Assembly (NCBI RefSeq): GCF_018709685.1
Contig: NZ_JABDHQ010000011.1
Coordinates: 37,695 to 101,694 of the forward strand
Direction: 5' to 3'
Length of the DNA stretch: 64,000 nucleotides
DNA from: Akkermansia muciniphila
GTDB lineage: Bacteria > Verrucomicrobiota > Verrucomicrobiia > Verrucomicrobiales > Akkermansiaceae
Translations under genes and position numbers: made by a program
Shown here: positions 28,819-37,751 of the stretch, in pieces
Layout of the letters: each line of letters begins with the position of its first letter
Position numbering within the stretch: position 1 is the stretch's first letter
The notes under the pieces: generated by a model
Seen by the model: the letters and a program-made list of their open reading frames with translations, nothing else
What the model was told of the DNA's origin: nothing
The model's database searches: none

Positions 28819-29556
28819 ATGAAATTTGCACCGCGCCTGTATCTCCTGACGTGCCTGGGCCTGGCGTCCCTGGGATGGTTCTGTGGCGGAGCTTCCGCGA
28901 CGGAACTGCCTGTAAAGTACATTTTTGAACTGTCGGACGAGCCGGTAAAGGTCCGTCCCGGCAAAATAGACACCAAGAGCGTTTTCTTCCCCAAATACGC
29001 GCGCGGCACCTCTCCGGAAGCCCTCAAACGGCAGGCAGCCCTGTTCCATTCACAAATAAGGCACACGGCTCCCAAAAGCAGCCCCGCCATTGATATCCAC
29101 ATGAATGACGACAGGATGGAAAGGGACGGCAACGCCCTGTCCGGCTATGAATTCCACCACACGGACGACCGGAAGGAAACGGTCATCACCACCGAACCGC
29201 CGGACGAGGAAATCTGGCTGAACGACGGCGACCCGGACAGCCCCTTCTTCCACACACCCCGTTCCGCCACCAACACGGAAATCCGTGAAATATCCTCGCC
29301 GTCCGACGTCTGGCCCGCCTGGAACGAAGCGGAGGTCAACCTGAACATGAACCTTCAGGAGTCCGCCCCGCGTCCCTTCGTGATCCAGCCGGCTCCGTCC
29401 GGGGCCATCCGCACCATCATCAAATCCTTCAACGGAGCCGTTTTTGAAGCGGACGCGCAGCCCATGCATCCCGTGTGGGACCAGCTGCCTCCGGGCTATG
29501 TGCCTATTCCGGCGCTACCCGCCTACCAGCCCACCGTACTGAGAAAATTACAGTAG
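28819..29556 (+). CDS. Secreted hypothetical protein
   Basis: 245 residues from ATG 28819, with a signal peptide (hydrophobic 8-28, cleavage likely after GGASA). The mature part is polar, rich in Asp, Pro and His, without Cys or repeats, and predicted to be extended. I know no family for it. It lies 14 bases from the convergent porin gene. Confidence 0.55.
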   Translation: MKFAPRLYLLTCLGLASLGWFCGGASATELPVKYIFELSDEPVKVRPGKIDTKSVFFPKYARGTSPEALKRQAALFHSQIRHTAPKSSPAIDIHMNDDRMERDGNALSGYEFHHTDDRKETVITTEPPDEEIWLNDGDPDSPFFHTPRSATNTEIREISSPSDVWPAWNEAEVNLNMNLQESAPRPFVIQPAPSGAIRTIIKSFNGAVFEADAQPMHPVWDQLPPGYVPIPALPAYQPTVLRKLQ

Positions 29557-29570
29557 GGCCGGACGGAAAA

Positions 29571-30833
29571 TCAGAACTTGAAACGGACGGCGCCGAATAC
29601 GCTCCAGCCGTTGAACGCCTTGGCCATTGCGGAATCCACCCGGCTGGTGACGTACTCCACCGCCAGCATCAGCTTCACCGCATTGACCGCTTCCGGGCAC
29701 AGGTAGCAGTTCAGCCCCAGGTAAAAGGAATGCATGCTGTCCACCCACCCGGGATAATGGGTGACGCTGGGAGCGTACCGGGTGTTCAGTTTCACGGAAC
29801 GGTTGCCGAACGAACACTGGTACTGGAATACGCCTTCCAAATGGGGTGAAATCCGGTAAACGGGCTGAAGAACCAGGCCGTACACATTCTTGGCGCCCGG
29901 CTGGCCCACAATCCCCACGCCCGCCAGCAGGTTTCCCATCACGGAAAAAGCCCCCCGGCTGGCATCCCAGCTCAGGGAAATAACGTCCTGGGCTCCCGTT
30001 CCGCAGTAATCGGAAGTGGAAGGAATCTTTCTTCCCCGCCATTCCGTAAAATTATGCGCGTACTGGTAACCCAGGGTCTGGCTGTCCCATGCGGGGGACG
30101 CCACCTTCCATTTCATGGCGTTCAGGGCAAACACGTTGTCTGCGGAATGGAACTGTATTTCATCCTTCAGGTCCGTGCCGTTCGCATTCAGATAAATGCC
30201 GTAGGAATGGTACAGGCTCCTGGCGTTCTTCTGGAAATTGGCCTCCAATCCCCAGTTGGAGATGGGAATCAATTCATTGCACAGGGCGGACCTCTCCACC
30301 GTCTTGATCCGGGAGGATGCCAGGCAGTATTCGGACGTCAGGTGCGGAGTCAGCTTCCCGGCCCTGAACTTGACGCCGGGCACGGTCTTTTCCAGATAAA
30401 GTTCATACAGGGACCACTCCGTGCGGCTGCCGGTCCATTCCCCGCGCACTTCACGGTGGCGGCCCTCCAAGTCCCCCACGTTCGTCAGGTTGGACAGGCG
30501 CCAGGAGCCGTCCCCCATCACAACATCCCCGCCCAGGTAGGCGCGCCGCCACTCGCTGTTATGGCCGCCGGAGGAGGGGCAGAACTTGTTGGCCCCGTTG
30601 GAACTGACGGCGGCCGTCTGGTACTGGCCGATCAAGGTCAGCTTCACTTTTCTAATCCAGGAAGAATCACTCCGGTACAGAACGGGGCCGCGGTCCAGCA
30701 CACGGCACAGGGACGGAAGGGGCGCGCCCGGCACCGACTGGGGCTGCGTTATTCCCACGCCGGCCTCCGCTGCGGAAAAAGCGGCGCACCAGCAGACGGC
30801 AAACAGGCCGTTTCTCAGAAAAAGAGACTTCAT
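29571..30833 (-). CDS. Outer-membrane porin, OprP/OprO-like
   Basis: Start set at ATG 30833, which gives a signal peptide (MKSLFLRNGLFAVCWCAAFSAAEA). 420 residues. The mature chain consists of alternating beta strands with aromatic girdle residues and ends GWSVFGAVRFKF, an outer-membrane C-terminal Phe signature. WRRAYLGGDVVMGDGSWRL and VKFRAGKLTPHLTSEY resemble phosphate-selective porin O/P family strands. It would allow uptake of small, perhaps anionic solutes through the outer membrane. Solute selectivity is a guess. Divergent from the DUF805 gene. Confidence 0.75.
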   Translation of the reverse strand: MKSLFLRNGLFAVCWCAAFSAAEAGVGITQPQSVPGAPLPSLCRVLDRGPVLYRSDSSWIRKVKLTLIGQYQTAAVSSNGANKFCPSSGGHNSEWRRAYLGGDVVMGDGSWRLSNLTNVGDLEGRHREVRGEWTGSRTEWSLYELYLEKTVPGVKFRAGKLTPHLTSEYCLASSRIKTVERSALCNELIPISNWGLEANFQKNARSLYHSYGIYLNANGTDLKDEIQFHSADNVFALNAMKWKVASPAWDSQTLGYQYAHNFTEWRGRKIPSTSDYCGTGAQDVISLSWDASRGAFSVMGNLLAGVGIVGQPGAKNVYGLVLQPVYRISPHLEGVFQYQCSFGNRSVKLNTRYAPSVTHYPGWVDSMHSFYLGLNCYLCPEAVNAVKLMLAVEYVTSRVDSAMAKAFNGWSVFGAVRFKF

Positions 30834-30954
30834 CACAGCATCAACAACAGGTTGCAGGACGGACACCTTAAGGGGGCGTTCCTGAAAATCAAGCCCGGAT
30901 GTTTCTTTTGCCATTGCAGTTTTCCCGCGGGACGTGCTATGAAAACGGGCAGAC

Positions 30955-31485
30955 ATGAATACCCAAACGCGCCCCTCCCTCTGGAAATACTTTATCCTGT
31001 GCCTCACCAGGAATTACTGCTCCTTCTCCGGAACGGCCCCGCGGCGCGAATTCTGGGGCTTCTACCTCTTTCTGTACCTCTTCTCCCTGATTTTCGGCAT
31101 AGCCGCCGCAGTCCTCTTTGCGGCGGCGCTGCCGTGGGGGGAGCTGAAAGGAGTACATGACCAGGCTCAAATGCAGGCCATGCTCTTTCCGCACATCGCC
31201 TCCTTCGTCCTCGTCGTGCAAATCATCATGATGGCCTTCTACCTGCCCATCTGGGGAGTCACCATCAGAAGGCTCAGGGACGCGGGATTCAGCACGGCAT
31301 GGGGTTACGGCTACATGGCGCTGGGCATCATCGGCCTGCTTAACTGGGCTGTGCTGGACCGCTTCCAGTACGAGGGCGGCCCCGTGACGCAGTTCCTGGG
31401 CATCCTTTCCTCCGCTTACTGGCTGCTGCTCATCATTCTGGCATGCTTCCCCTCCCGGCCTGCTGCGGAGGACACGCCTGAATAA
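30955..31485 (+). CDS. DUF805 family membrane protein
   Basis: 176 residues. The family pattern is clear: an N-terminal YCSFSGTAPRREFWGFYLF, followed by two to four membrane helices, then the conserved loop TIRRLRDAGFSTAW. DUF805 proteins are small inner-membrane proteins of unknown function. Its last 53 bases overlap the 3' end of the convergent methyltransferase gene, an unusually long convergent overlap. Confidence 0.85.
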   Translation: MNTQTRPSLWKYFILCLTRNYCSFSGTAPRREFWGFYLFLYLFSLIFGIAAAVLFAAALPWGELKGVHDQAQMQAMLFPHIASFVLVVQIIMMAFYLPIWGVTIRRLRDAGFSTAWGYGYMALGIIGLLNWAVLDRFQYEGGPVTQFLGILSSAYWLLLIILACFPSRPAAEDTPE

Positions 31486-33463
31486 CCACTTCCCGCTCCT
31501 GCGGGGAAAGGCCGTAAATATCTTCCACCAGCCTGTTCATTCGTTCATCGTCCTCCGGACAGTAGGAGGCATGCAGGGCCCCGGACAGCCTTTCCGCCTC
31601 CTCAAGCATGTCCGGATGGGGCACGCGGACGGGGGCCCGGAGGATAGGCGCCGTATCCATCTGGAACGCATCCCCCTGCATTTTCCCCCGCAGGCGGAAC
31701 CAGAACTGCATCAGCCTGGAATTCAACAGGGCCGCCAGGTACTTCATGCTCACGCGCTCCGTACGGATTACGTTAAAGGACATCATCACGTACGCTTCCC
31801 GTTCCGTGTAGGTGAACGTGGGCCGCGCACATTTGCGGGCGGCGAGAATTTTGGGTCCGGATAAAAAGAACTCCTCCCTTCTGGGCCAGTGCACATGGTA
31901 ATACTTCATGCGGCCCATCCTCGTTTCCCTGCGGCGCTCCATCAGGGGGCGGAACCTTTCCAGATGGCGAATCAGCGTCACTGCCTGGTCCGAGCCATTA
32001 TCCGGGGTCAGGTACAGCAAAACCTTCTCCGGCTCCTTCAGGGAATACCTGCCTGCCAAGACAGGCTCATACAGGGGTTTGAGAAAACGCCGTTCCCGTT
32101 CCGGCAGCCCATGGAAGTAATCCCGCGGAACCACAAATACCCCATCCCCCCTCCGGATTCCGGAGCGGAGCGCCGCTTCCGGCTCCAGGCTCTCCAGCGC
32201 ACGGGAGGAAACAACGTCCGGATTCGGTACAATCCCCTGGGTGATTTCCTTACGGCCATCCAGCCTGAAATTCCCGGCAGCCTCCATCTTTTCCAGAACG
32301 GCCCATTGGGCGGCAGAGCAAAAAGACAGCCCCTCCTCCACGCACGTCCCGGCATCTTCCGGCAGAGGAAACTGACGGTAAGGCTCATGTTTCAGAAATG
32401 CGTCCACTTCTTCCATGGGACCGCAAAAGCGCCGGTATTCCGGAACCAGCGGACCGGCTCCGCCTCCCCTCCTTTCCGCCAGAATGGTCATGGTATGGAC
32501 CCGCGCGTTTTCAAACACCCGGCAGGCCCCGAAATCCGACAGGCGCAGCAAACTGCAATCCGCCAGCAGCTTGCGGCGCAGGGGAGCCGCCCCGGCATTC
32601 GCCATCCACTTGTTGGGGACAACCAGGTGCATTACTCCCCCCGGCCTCAGGGCATCCAGGCCCACACAGGCGAACACGTACCAGTAATCCATGCGGGAAG
32701 AACAGAAGGAGGCCAGAGGAGAGGATTTCAGCCGGGCAAACAGCTCCCTGTTTCCCTTTTCCCCGACAAAGGGGGGATTTCCGATGACAAGGTCAAAGCC
32801 CCCGCCCTCCATCACCGCGGCAAGCCCCTGCCGCCAGACGCCGCCCGCGGTCAAATCCAGGCTGTCCCCGCACAGGAGATGGTCCCGGAAAACGCCCTCC
32901 CCACCCGCGGCCAGCAGCGCGCATTGAAAACGGAAACGGGCCACGTCCAGAGCCTCCGGAGAAATATCCACCCCGTAAATATTCTCTTCCAGAATGGAGC
33001 GGATTAAATCCGCTTCCGGACATTCCGGCTCCAGGCGTTTCCTGCGGCGTACAAGCTCCTGAAGCATTCCCATGGCAAATGCCCCGGCCCCGGTGGACAA
33101 ATCCAGAACCCGGATATTTTTCAGCAATGCGGCTTCTTCACCACTCCCGTAGTGCGGCAATCTGGAATCCAGCCAGAGGGACACCGCCGCCCGCACCATC
33201 CGGCGTACCAGGAATGCCGGGGTATACACAGTCCCGGAGCGGGGGGCATCCGCCAGGGAGCGTTCCAGCAAACTCCCCAGTACGGACGGGGTGACAGCGC
33301 GGAAATCATCTTCCTCCCGCAGGGAAAACGCGAACCCTTCCGGGAGAAGGCATTCATCCCCGGCGCACCGCTTTAACAATTTTCCCATGAGCGCCGCTTT
33401 CAACCGCTCCCATACTTCAGGGCAGCTCCCGCCGCCTTTCTCCGGCAGGAAACACCGGGCCAT
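31433..33463 (-). CDS. Class I N6-adenine DNA methyltransferase (Eco57I/TaqI type), no linked nuclease
   Basis: Start at ATG 33463, with AGGAG 8 bases upstream on the minus strand. 676 residues. After YTPAFLVRRMV come motif I as VLDLSTGAGAFAMGML (SAM binding) and motif IV as IGNPPFVGEKGN (NPPF, the amino-methylase catalytic loop), then a long C-terminal target-recognition region with WPRREEFFLSGPKILAARK. The chain is shorter than bifunctional type IIG enzymes and lacks an N-terminal nuclease domain, and no restriction or BREX gene is adjacent, so it looks like an orphan methylase. Target sequence unknown. Confidence 0.85.
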   Translation of the reverse strand: MARCFLPEKGGGSCPEVWERLKAALMGKLLKRCAGDECLLPEGFAFSLREEDDFRAVTPSVLGSLLERSLADAPRSGTVYTPAFLVRRMVRAAVSLWLDSRLPHYGSGEEAALLKNIRVLDLSTGAGAFAMGMLQELVRRRKRLEPECPEADLIRSILEENIYGVDISPEALDVARFRFQCALLAAGGEGVFRDHLLCGDSLDLTAGGVWRQGLAAVMEGGGFDLVIGNPPFVGEKGNRELFARLKSSPLASFCSSRMDYWYVFACVGLDALRPGGVMHLVVPNKWMANAGAAPLRRKLLADCSLLRLSDFGACRVFENARVHTMTILAERRGGGAGPLVPEYRRFCGPMEEVDAFLKHEPYRQFPLPEDAGTCVEEGLSFCSAAQWAVLEKMEAAGNFRLDGRKEITQGIVPNPDVVSSRALESLEPEAALRSGIRRGDGVFVVPRDYFHGLPERERRFLKPLYEPVLAGRYSLKEPEKVLLYLTPDNGSDQAVTLIRHLERFRPLMERRRETRMGRMKYYHVHWPRREEFFLSGPKILAARKCARPTFTYTEREAYVMMSFNVIRTERVSMKYLAALLNSRLMQFWFRLRGKMQGDAFQMDTAPILRAPVRVPHPDMLEEAERLSGALHASYCPEDDERMNRLVEDIYGLSPQEREVVIQACPPQQAGRGSMPE

Positions 33464-33678
33464 GAAACACTCCTGAACGCTGCGCTCCTTCACTGCCGTA
33501 TTCCTACACCACCCAACTCTTCCACGCAATCAAAAGGGGCGGTATCCCAAAATCCCGGCGGGGAGCCGCTTCAGGCACCGGCCTTGTTTTATTACTCTGG
33601 AAAATGAGCTGTTATCATGTATTCTCGGCACAATATTGACGGTACCGGCCAATCCCCGGCAACAGAATCACCAACCCC

Positions 33679-34164
33679 ATGAAAAAAAACCTGTTCAAAA
33701 GATTTTTCCTGATTACATTAATTATTTTAATCCCGATCTCAATTATTCTGTTTACAAAAAACAACCGCGTCCATATTCAAATTGAACTAACGTCTGGAGA
33801 AACTGTTTTTTCCGGAGATGTAGCAGTGACTCAAAACCCGTATTTTTTAAACTTCTCTTCTGACAACATCAAGGAATTCCTGGCGGGAAATGACATTAGG
33901 GACGCGGATCAAATAACCATTCGCCATGACGGCCATATGATTTACCAGGGGTATAAAGGCTATCTCAGGCCGTTAGACGGTTCTCAACAATGGGGGCTGC
34001 CCGGCAGAGTTATTAAAGACGGCAACATCCTGGCCGACATGTTCGCCATTTCCCATTATTACAATGGCCATATTTTCGACGAGCCGTATTCCAACCAGTA
34101 CTTTCTTGAGATGTCATGCGTGGATGAAAATGACCCTTTCCCCATGTACGGGGAAAACCCGTAA
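33679..34164 (+). CDS. Low-GC orphan protein with N-terminal membrane anchor
   Basis: 161 residues. Basic start MKKNLFKR, one hydrophobic helix (9-26), then a polar domain with IQIELTSGETVFSGDVAV and RHDGHMIYQGYKGYL. Codon use is visibly more AT-rich than neighbours (many AAA, ATT, TTT), suggesting acquisition. No family recognised. It lies between the orphan methylase and the tRNA cluster. Confidence 0.6.
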   Translation: MKKNLFKRFFLITLIILIPISIILFTKNNRVHIQIELTSGETVFSGDVAVTQNPYFLNFSSDNIKEFLAGNDIRDADQITIRHDGHMIYQGYKGYLRPLDGSQQWGLPGRVIKDGNILADMFAISHYYNGHIFDEPYSNQYFLEMSCVDENDPFPMYGENP

Positions 34165-34237
34165 CCGGCAGCGCGGGGATACAGGAATAAACGGCTGCAA
34201 ACATCCGAATTGACGGAACAAACCGTTTTTTCAAACA

Positions 34238-34269
34238 AAGTCCGGCTTGCTGAGGGCAAAGCCGGACTT
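34238..34269 (-). terminator. Terminator of the tRNA-Lys/Lys/Thr cluster
   Basis: AAGTCCGGCTT pairs perfectly with AAGCCGGACTT. On the minus strand it is followed by TGTTTG, just past the last tRNA. Confidence 0.65.
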
Positions 34270-34279
34270 AAAAAAGAAG

Positions 34280-34355
34280 TGGTACCCCGTCACGGGCTCG
34301 AACCGTGGACAAACTGATTAAGAGTCAGCTGCTCTACCAACTGAGCTAACGAGGC
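34280..34355 (-). tRNA. tRNA-Lys (anticodon CTT), second copy in transcript
   Basis: Full cloverleaf of 76 bases including encoded CCA. The anticodon loop CTCTTAA gives CTT. D-arm TAGCTCAGTTGGTAGAGC and T-loop GGTTCGAGCC are standard. The acceptor stem contains two wobble pairs, G1-T72 and T4-G69. Identical in sequence to the copy 114 bases away. Confidence 0.95.
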
Positions 34356-34393
34356 ACTTGAATGCAGTGGCGTTCCTTGCCGGAACAACCGGA

Positions 34394-34469
34394 TGGTACC
34401 CCGTCACGGGCTCGAACCGTGGACAAACTGATTAAGAGTCAGCTGCTCTACCAACTGAGCTAACGAGGC
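34394..34469 (-). tRNA. tRNA-Lys (anticodon CTT), first copy in transcript
   Basis: 76 bases with encoded CCA, base-for-base identical to the tRNA at 34280-34355. Tandem duplication is the likely origin. Both decode AAG; the cognate for AAA is not in this window. Confidence 0.95.
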
Positions 34470-34511
34470 ATGTATCCGGCAGTTCCCCACGATGTGTTCC
34501 AACTCTGAAGA

Positions 34512-34586
34512 TGGAGCCACTGGTCGGAATTGAACCGACGACCCACGCATTACGAATGCGTTGCTCTACCCCTGAGCTACAGTGGC
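34512..34586 (-). tRNA. tRNA-Thr (anticodon CGT)
   Basis: 75 bases with encoded CCA. Acceptor GCCACTG pairs with CAGTGGC. The anticodon stem ACGCA/TGCGT encloses loop TTCGTAA, anticodon CGT. It leads a three-tRNA transcript with the two tRNA-Lys genes. Confidence 0.95.
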
Positions 34587-34780
34587 ATCGCGAGAAGCGC
34601 GGAGGTAAGTAACCATAACAGCCCCCTTTTAGCAAGTCTTTTTTGCAATAAGGCCGTTTTTTTGCGCCTTGAATCCGGAATTGGAGACAAGCGCGGCGGT
34701 TGACAGTAGAAGAGCTTGCATAGGAGGAGGAAACATGGTGGAGTTCATGTCCTCAAAGAGCTTTACTTTCCTTACTTATC

Positions 34781-35278
34781 ATGAAGGCATATTACATTTT
34801 CCAGCAGGCGGACGAACAGACCATCAGCGACATTCTGGACTGGATGCGCAACCAGGAACGCGCCATTTACCGCGCCGCCGTACGTGAACTGGGCGCCCTG
34901 AAAAAGCTCCGCCCGGAGTTCATCCAGCGCAAGCCCCTGAAGGAACAGTTTTCCTTCATCCAGAAAATGCTGGGATGGAAGCCCAGCAATGAAATAGGCG
35001 ACCACCTGCTCCAGGTCTGGCTCCTGCGCAAGCACCAGGACATGCTGGTTACCTTCCTGAACACGCTGGGCATCCCCCATGACGGCAACGGCATTGTCAA
35101 CGAACTGCCGGAAACGCTGGACAAGGAAAAGCTTTCCAAAGCCGTGGACGAATTGTTTGAAAAGTACTCTCCCGGCGTGGCGTCCGTATACCTTCAGATG
35201 TTCCAGCTCCAGACGGAAGACGGCTGGGATGAACTGGCCGAGGTCCTGGCGAACGATCCCCGCGTCACCATTCGCTGA
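34781..35278 (+). CDS. Conserved-looking cytoplasmic protein of unknown function
   Basis: 165 residues, mainly helical, no signal or membrane helix. Phrases such as DILDWMRNQERAIYRAAVREL and SPGVASVYLQMFQLQTEDGWDELAEVL suggest a compact alpha-helical protein. No family recognised. The ATG is reasonable, and a strong terminator follows the stop, supporting a real transcription unit. Confidence 0.6.
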   Translation: MKAYYIFQQADEQTISDILDWMRNQERAIYRAAVRELGALKKLRPEFIQRKPLKEQFSFIQKMLGWKPSNEIGDHLLQVWLLRKHQDMLVTFLNTLGIPHDGNGIVNELPETLDKEKLSKAVDELFEKYSPGVASVYLQMFQLQTEDGWDELAEVLANDPRVTIR

Positions 35279-35312
35279 TTTTTATCATCCTGCTCCCGTG
35301 AAGGGAATATTG

Positions 35313-35347
35313 GAGCCGCTCCGGAAGGGAGCGGCTCTTCTTATTTT
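35313..35347 (+). terminator. Rho-independent terminator
   Basis: GAGCCGCTCC pairs with GGAGCGGCTC around a GGAAG-type loop, followed by TTCTTATTTT. It ends the gene at 34781. Confidence 0.85.
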
Positions 35348-35349
35348 AC

Positions 35350-35379
35350 ATTGACTGTCAGTCAATATACTGCTATCTG
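35350..35379 (+). promoter_or_regulatory. Promoter-like sequence with overlapping perfect dyad operator
   Basis: ATTGACTGTCAGTCAAT (35350-35366) is a perfect 8-bp inverted repeat around one base, typical in shape of a TetR-family operator. It includes TTGACT as a -35 element, with TATCTG as -10 after 17 bases. Downstream, ATG at 35392 opens a 50-codon frame (MKRFLLLPAACLPQ...) that runs antisense into the SDR gene. No full gene follows. Confidence 0.4.
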
Positions 35380-35446
35380 CGGCAGTACCCTATGAAACGT
35401 TTCCTCCTCCTGCCGGCGGCATGCCTGCCGCAGCCATTACCTGCCG

Positions 35447-36232
35447 TCAGGAGGAAACACCGTCCGGCGGCTCCGGACGGAACGTCCAGCCCTCATCCCC
35501 GTGATACACCATCATGCGGGTCATGCCGCCGTCAATGACCAGGTTTTCCGCATTGACGAAGCCGGAACGGCAGAGGAAGAAGACAGCCTGGACAATATCC
35601 TCCGGCGTTCCGGCGCGCCCGGCAGGATGCTGGAGCGCGTCTTCCCGTGACAGGGGCCCGAATGCCCCCGTATCAATCCAGCCTGGGCTGATGCTGTTCA
35701 CCCGGACGCCGAAGGGAGCCAGGCTCATCGCGAGGGCGTGGGTCAGGGAGACGAGGGCGCCCTTGGCCGCACTGTAGCTTTCCGTGTCCTTCTGGGACAT
35801 GGAGGCGCGGGTGGAGGCGATGTTGATAATGGAAGCGCCGCGGGAAAAATGATCACGGAACAGAAGGCTGAGCAGGTAGGGGGCGGAGACGCCCACGCGC
35901 AGAACTTCATTAAAGTCCTCATAAGAGCAGCCGGAAAGAATGCCGCGGCGCGTGATGCAGGCATTGTTCACCAGGACATCCACATGAGCGAAGTGGTCCA
36001 ATACCTTTTCCGCGAAAAAACGCACGTCCTCTTCCGCTCCCGCATCCCCCGTCACGCAGAGATGGCCCTCTCCCGGCAGTTCCTCCAGCAGGGCGGCCGT
36101 TTCCTCATGCCTGACATCCAGCACTGCCAGCCGTGCGCCTGCCGCGGCATACGCCTCCGCGATAGCGCGGCCGATGCCGGAAGCGCCGCCCGTCACGACC
36201 ACAACGCGGCCGGAAAAATCAATATCCGTCAT
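35447..36232 (-). CDS. Short-chain dehydrogenase/reductase (SDR)
   Basis: Start taken at ATG 36232, preceded by CAGGAA; a GTG seven codons upstream lacks a ribosome site. 261 residues. Classical SDR motifs: TGGASGIGRAI (NAD(P) binding), NNAC, IINIAST with the catalytic Ser region, and YSAAKGAL with Tyr-x-x-x-Lys, then SPGWIDTG. An acidic residue after the second strand (LDVR) suggests NAD(H). Substrate unknown; the family includes glucose, ribitol and acyl-carrier ketoreductases. Monocistronic; its 3' end forms a hairpin with the flanking sequence. Confidence 0.88.
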   Translation of the reverse strand: MTDIDFSGRVVVVTGGASGIGRAIAEAYAAAGARLAVLDVRHEETAALLEELPGEGHLCVTGDAGAEEDVRFFAEKVLDHFAHVDVLVNNACITRRGILSGCSYEDFNEVLRVGVSAPYLLSLLFRDHFSRGASIINIASTRASMSQKDTESYSAAKGALVSLTHALAMSLAPFGVRVNSISPGWIDTGAFGPLSREDALQHPAGRAGTPEDIVQAVFFLCRSGFVNAENLVIDGGMTRMMVYHGDEGWTFRPEPPDGVSS

Positions 36233-36290
36233 GGACCGATTTTCCTGTTCCACCGGTGGATGTCAATAGGCTCTCTCCGGCATGCCACTC

Positions 36291-37541
36291 TTACTGCGTG
36301 TACATCACGTAGCGGTAAAAGCCCATGGCGCGGGAAAGAAGCGGAGAACGGCTCACCACGTCCGTCTCCACAATGAGATGGGCCATAGTGCTGGAAACAG
36401 CCATTTCCGCATCCTCCGCCCGGCGGCTGATCCGCTCCATATCTTTGGTTTTCACCATGTTCATCCGTCCGGATTTCTGAAAAATATCAACAACGTAGCG
36501 CAGCCTTTTCAGTTTGGCCACCACTTCCACCACCTCCATGGCGCGCTGGTCCGCCGTCGCGGGGTCCTTGATGCCCCCCAGGAGAAACTGGACTCTCTCC
36601 AGGCACAGGCAGAATTCCTCCATGGTCATGATGGGGTCCGCCCAGAATTCCTGAAAATCCATCAGCCTGGGCTGTTCCATTTCAAGGCTTACCACCGCTT
36701 TCTGCATGGCGGGGGAATCGTACATCCTGACAGTCGCCAGCTTCAGCAGGACCCGGAACGCCCGTTTGCGGTCTTCATCCGCCTTCCTCCTCATCTTCTC
36801 CAGCCCGTTATGGTAGTACCGTTCAAATCCGGGAATCCATGTCCTGTACTCCTTTTCCAGCCGGCTGATATTGCCCACCTGCTCCTTGACCATGCGGCCC
36901 TGGAGGGCTACGGACACGGCATAGGCTTCCGCCGCCACTTTATTATCAATCCCTTCCAGCATGTCCACCATGGCGGAATACTGGTCCAGATAAGCTTTCA
37001 GGAACGGCAGAATCCTGTCGTTCAAATACTGGGCCATTCGTTCCTCCGTCAGGTTGAGCCCGTACTTTTCCAGCCCCTCCCGGATCAGGCCGGAATCATA
37101 ATACCCGAGTTGATGAATCTTCAGCAATCCCTCCATCATCCGCTCGTGGGCCTGGTCCACACGCTCCTGAAGAATGGAATGAAAGGCGGGATGCTCCTTC
37201 CGGGACTCTTCATGCACACGCGGGTTCAGGATCATCAGCCGCCCGCAGTTCATGTCGTAAAGCTTCAGCCTTTCCGTCAGGCGTCCCAGCTCCTCCATCG
37301 CGGCTTCTCCCATGGCGCGGTCCTGAATGGAGGCGACCAGATCCGTCATCTGCTCCACATCCTTCAGGCGCAGGGAAAGGAGCTCTTCATAAGATTCCAC
37401 CGGGGAAAGCTTTCCAGAGTCGCCTTCTTCAACGTATTCCGGCTTATCCTCCTTATCCCCGCAGGAAGACAGCGCCAGCAGGCACGCCCCCCCCGACAGC
37501 GTTAAACTTAAAAACAGGGAAAAACGGGGACTGAGCTTCAT
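36291..37541 (-). CDS. Lipoprotein, helical, unknown function
   Basis: Start at ATG 37541, giving a signal peptide with lipobox LSSC (Cys27). 416 residues. The mature chain is rich in Glu, Arg, Met and Leu and looks almost entirely alpha-helical, with likely coiled-coil sections around 60-110 and 250-330. No catalytic motif or family is recognised. It is divergent from the peptide deformylase gene across about 190-210 bases. Confidence 0.6.
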   Translation of the reverse strand: MKLSPRFSLFLSLTLSGGACLLALSSCGDKEDKPEYVEEGDSGKLSPVESYEELLSLRLKDVEQMTDLVASIQDRAMGEAAMEELGRLTERLKLYDMNCGRLMILNPRVHEESRKEHPAFHSILQERVDQAHERMMEGLLKIHQLGYYDSGLIREGLEKYGLNLTEERMAQYLNDRILPFLKAYLDQYSAMVDMLEGIDNKVAAEAYAVSVALQGRMVKEQVGNISRLEKEYRTWIPGFERYYHNGLEKMRRKADEDRKRAFRVLLKLATVRMYDSPAMQKAVVSLEMEQPRLMDFQEFWADPIMTMEEFCLCLERVQFLLGGIKDPATADQRAMEVVEVVAKLKRLRYVVDIFQKSGRMNMVKTKDMERISRRAEDAEMAVSSTMAHLIVETDVVSRSPLLSRAMGFYRYVMYTQ

Positions 37542-37649
37542 AGGAAAGTGGCGTTGACGAGGGGATTCTGCCCCCACCCGCATCGGGCAACAGAATTACC
37601 GTAAGAAAGCGGCCCCAAAGTGCAAGGCCTTTTCACTTCATCCGGAAAA

Positions 37650-37688
37650 AACATTTCCGCAGGCTTGAAGCGCGGAAATGTTTTTTTA
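37650..37688 (+). terminator. Terminator-like leader hairpin upstream of def
   Basis: AACATTTCCGC and GCGGAAATGTT form a perfect 11-bp stem followed by TTTTTAA on the plus strand, and preceded by AAAAA. No gene ends upstream on this strand, so it may act as a leader attenuator for def, or block antisense transcription. Confidence 0.6.
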
Positions 37689-37751
37689 ATATCATGAACG
37701 CTCTTCTGAAAGAGGAGGTCTCACCTTATTACCCACTCCATCATACCTGCC

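Noticed and set aside
34432..34635. 67-codon frame over the tRNA-Lys and tRNA-Thr genes
   Set aside because: It is read through tRNA sequence (SSVGRAADS-type phrase), not a protein gene.
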